The position numbers and the translations under genes were made by a program. A DNA stretch of 64,000 bases from Sulfurospirillum sp. UBA2217 (GTDB lineage: Bacteria > Campylobacterota > Campylobacteria > Campylobacterales > Sulfurospirillaceae), in assembly GCA_002328495.1 (NCBI GenBank), contig DCUJ01000012.1, positions 401,567 to 465,566 on the forward strand, written 5' to 3'. A model generated the notes under the pieces. It was not told where the DNA came from, made no database searches, and saw nothing but the letters and a program-made list of their open reading frames with translations. Below, piece after piece: positions 62,355 through 64,000 of the stretch (positions are counted from its first letter, which is position 1; each line of letters begins with the position of its first letter).

Positions 62355-64000
62355 TTGAGAAGTCATTATTGTACCGATTTAGATATCGCCCAAATTGGCG
62401 AAGTTGTTGAAGTATGTGGTTGGGCAAATAGCCACAGAGACCACGGTGGCGTCATTTTTATTGACCTCAGGGACCGCTCAGGTCTTGTGCAACTTGTCTG
62501 TGACCCCGCCGATAGTGTGAGTGCCCATGAAATAGCCGCTCACGTCAGAGATGAATTTGTTTTAAGAGCCAAAGGTAAAGTCCGCGCACGCGGTGAGGGA
62601 CTTGAAAATCCACGCCTCAAAACAGGGAAAATCGAAATCGTTGTCGAAGAACTCATCGTTGAAAATGCCAGCGAAACGGTTCCCTTTGTCATCGGCGATA
62701 ACAATGTCGGTGAAGAAACGCGTCTAAAGTACCGTTACTTAGACTTACGCAATCCAAAGTCTTACGAGACCTTTAAACTTCGTTCAAAAGCAACGATTGC
62801 GGTGCGTAATTCACTGGATGCTCAAGGCTTTTTAGAAGTTGAAACGCCTATTTTGACCAAATCTACTCCTGAGGGAGCACGTGATTATCTGGTGCCTAGC
62901 CGTGTTCATAACGGTGAGTTTTATGCCCTCCCCCAATCGCCTCAGCTTTTCAAACAACTTTTGATGTGTGCAGGATTTGATCGCTACTTCCAAATTGCAA
63001 AATGTTTCCGTGATGAAGATTTACGAGCCGATCGTCAACCTGAATTTACCCAAATTGACATCGAGATGAGTTTTTGTGACCAAGAAGATGTCATGCGTGT
63101 CACCGAAAAAGTCATCAAAGACGTTTTCAAAGCCTGCGGTCATGAAGTCACCATTCCATTCAACCGTATGCGCTACAAAGATGCCATGGAAACATACGGT
63201 TCAGACAAACCTGACCTTCGTTACGATTTAAAAATGATTGATGTCATTGATATCTTTGCAAACTGTAAAAATGAGATTTTTAGTAACATCGCTAAAGACA
63301 CCAAGAAAAATCGCATTAAAGCGCTTAAAGTGCCAAACGGTGACACCATCTTCTCCAAGCGTCAAATGCAAGGGTTTGAAGAATATGTGCGCAAATTTGG
63401 CGCTTCAGGACTTGGGTATTTTCAAATGAAAGAAGACGGGCTGAAAGGTCCATTGACCAAGTTTTTTGATGAAGCTGATTTGCAAGCCATTGTGGATGCG
63501 GCGGGTTTACATGTAGGCGATGCCATCTTCTTTGGCGCGGGTGAGAAAAAACTCGTTCTTGACTACATGGGACGCTTTAGAATTTTCCTAGCAGAGCAGA
63601 TGAACATCATTCCTAAAGACGTGTTTGAATTTGTCTGGGTGGTTGATTTTGAGATGTTTGAAGTCGAAAACGGTCGTGTCAAAGCCCTTCACCATCCTTT
63701 TACCATGCCACGAGACATCGACAACACGCCAATTGATGAGATGGAATCTATCGCTTATGACATCGTTCTAAACGGTACGGAACTGGGTGGTGGAAGTATC
63801 AGGATTCATAAAAAAGAGATTCAACAAAAAGTCTTTAATCTTTTGGGTATCAGCGATGAAGAAGCGCACGAGAAGTTTGAATTTTTACTGGATGCACTCA
63901 AATTTGGCGCACCACCACACGGTGGTTTGGCGATTGGCTTAGATAGATTGATGATGTTGATTACCAAAAGTGAGAGCATTCGTGACGTGATTGCCTTCCC
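62355..64000 (+). CDS. aspS: Aspartyl-tRNA synthetase, partial (3' end outside window)
   Basis: About 548 codons are visible of a usual 580-590. It starts at TTG 62355 with AGGA seven bases upstream; there is no ATG nearby and the N-terminus RSHYCTDL fits the family. OB-fold anticodon domain (about 15-105: VCGWANSHRDHGGVIFIDLRD), class II motif 2 FRDEDLRADRQPEFTQIDIE near 216, bacterial insertion domain, motif 3 GGLAIGLDRLMML near the window end. Campylobacterota AspRS often also charges tRNA-Asn for GatCAB amidation; whether this one does cannot be told here. A -10-like TATACT is at 62315-62320. Confidence 0.95.
   Translation, partial: MRSHYCTDLDIAQIGEVVEVCGWANSHRDHGGVIFIDLRDRSGLVQLVCDPADSVSAHEIAAHVRDEFVLRAKGKVRARGEGLENPRLKTGKIEIVVEELIVENASETVPFVIGDNNVGEETRLKYRYLDLRNPKSYETFKLRSKATIAVRNSLDAQGFLEVETPILTKSTPEGARDYLVPSRVHNGEFYALPQSPQLFKQLLMCAGFDRYFQIAKCFRDEDLRADRQPEFTQIDIEMSFCDQEDVMRVTEKVIKDVFKACGHEVTIPFNRMRYKDAMETYGSDKPDLRYDLKMIDVIDIFANCKNEIFSNIAKDTKKNRIKALKVPNGDTIFSKRQMQGFEEYVRKFGASGLGYFQMKEDGLKGPLTKFFDEADLQAIVDAAGLHVGDAIFFGAGEKKLVLDYMGRFRIFLAEQMNIIPKDVFEFVWVVDFEMFEVENGRVKALHHPFTMPRDIDNTPIDEMESIAYDIVLNGTELGGGSIRIHKKEIQQKVFNLLGISDEEAHEKFEFLLDALKFGAPPHGGLAIGLDRLMMLITKSESIRDVIAF

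Overview
The window looks like chromosome of a Campylobacterota (Epsilonproteobacteria) member close to Sulfurospirillum. The reasons are a napAGHBFLD operon without napC, an nrfHAIJ-type operon with a fused ResB/CcsA heme lyase, and a long block whose gene order matches my recollection of Campylobacter jejuni Cj0640-Cj0652 (aspS, nadK, recN, cbrR, tatD, lytic transglycosylase, rlpA, kdsC, lptC, lptA, engB, pbp2) and Cj0837-Cj0841 (mobB, fbp, small ORF, metG, Cj0837-like). Genus placement is inference from gene content.

Layout. 1-1.2 kb: an AT-rich accessory patch with a helix-turn-helix/nucleotidyltransferase pair (toxin-antitoxin-like) behind a consensus promoter with palindromic operators. 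1.2-8.6 kb (minus strand): periplasmic nitrate reductase operon ending in a small PAS protein. 8.7-16.8 kb: a two-sided cluster built around a radical SAM / ArsM-like methyltransferase / DUF5714 fusion, with a TVP38 membrane protein, an Fe-S oxidoreductase and a rhodanese lipoprotein on one side, and an MtnK-like kinase plus a fused TIGR04282/TIGR04283-type glycosyltransferase on the other. It is best read as an organoarsenic (arsenosugar-like) or related modified-sugar pathway. 16.8-23.1 kb: Fe(III)-type ABC transporter, CreA and a CHASE-PAS-GGDEF protein. 23.2-30.4 kb: nitrite reductase operon nrfHAIJ followed by a Crp/Fnr regulator and a translationally coupled PilJ/NarX-like sensor. 30.6-42.3 kb: aldo/keto reductase, tRNA-Gly, a second Crp/Fnr regulator, a GlnRS-YqeY fusion, and core genes (yggT, slt, mobB, fbp, metG, ybeY). 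42.4-46.9 kb: AT-rich restriction-modification island (HaeIII-like C5 methylase, Mrr-type nuclease/STAND ATPase, NgoPII-like endonuclease). 47-64 kb: core envelope and housekeeping block (PBP2, engB, lptAC, kdsC, hisB, rlpA, mltD-like, tatD, cbrR, lctP, recN, nadK, GGDEF, aspS).

How it works together. Nap reduces nitrate to nitrite in the periplasm and NrfHA reduces nitrite to ammonium. Both promoters carry a TGA-N6-TCA palindrome, and both Crp/Fnr proteins have an FNR-like recognition helix (E-T-L-S-R), so nitrate ammonification is probably controlled by one or both.

The most unusual signal is sequence-wide. The 10-bp palindrome TTACATGTAA, usually within CTTTACATGTAAAG, occurs 31 times by hand count, in genes and gaps alike, against roughly 0.1-0.2 expected from base composition. 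It is absent from the two AT-rich accessory patches and from napA. No CRISPR array, rRNA operon or complete insertion sequence was seen.
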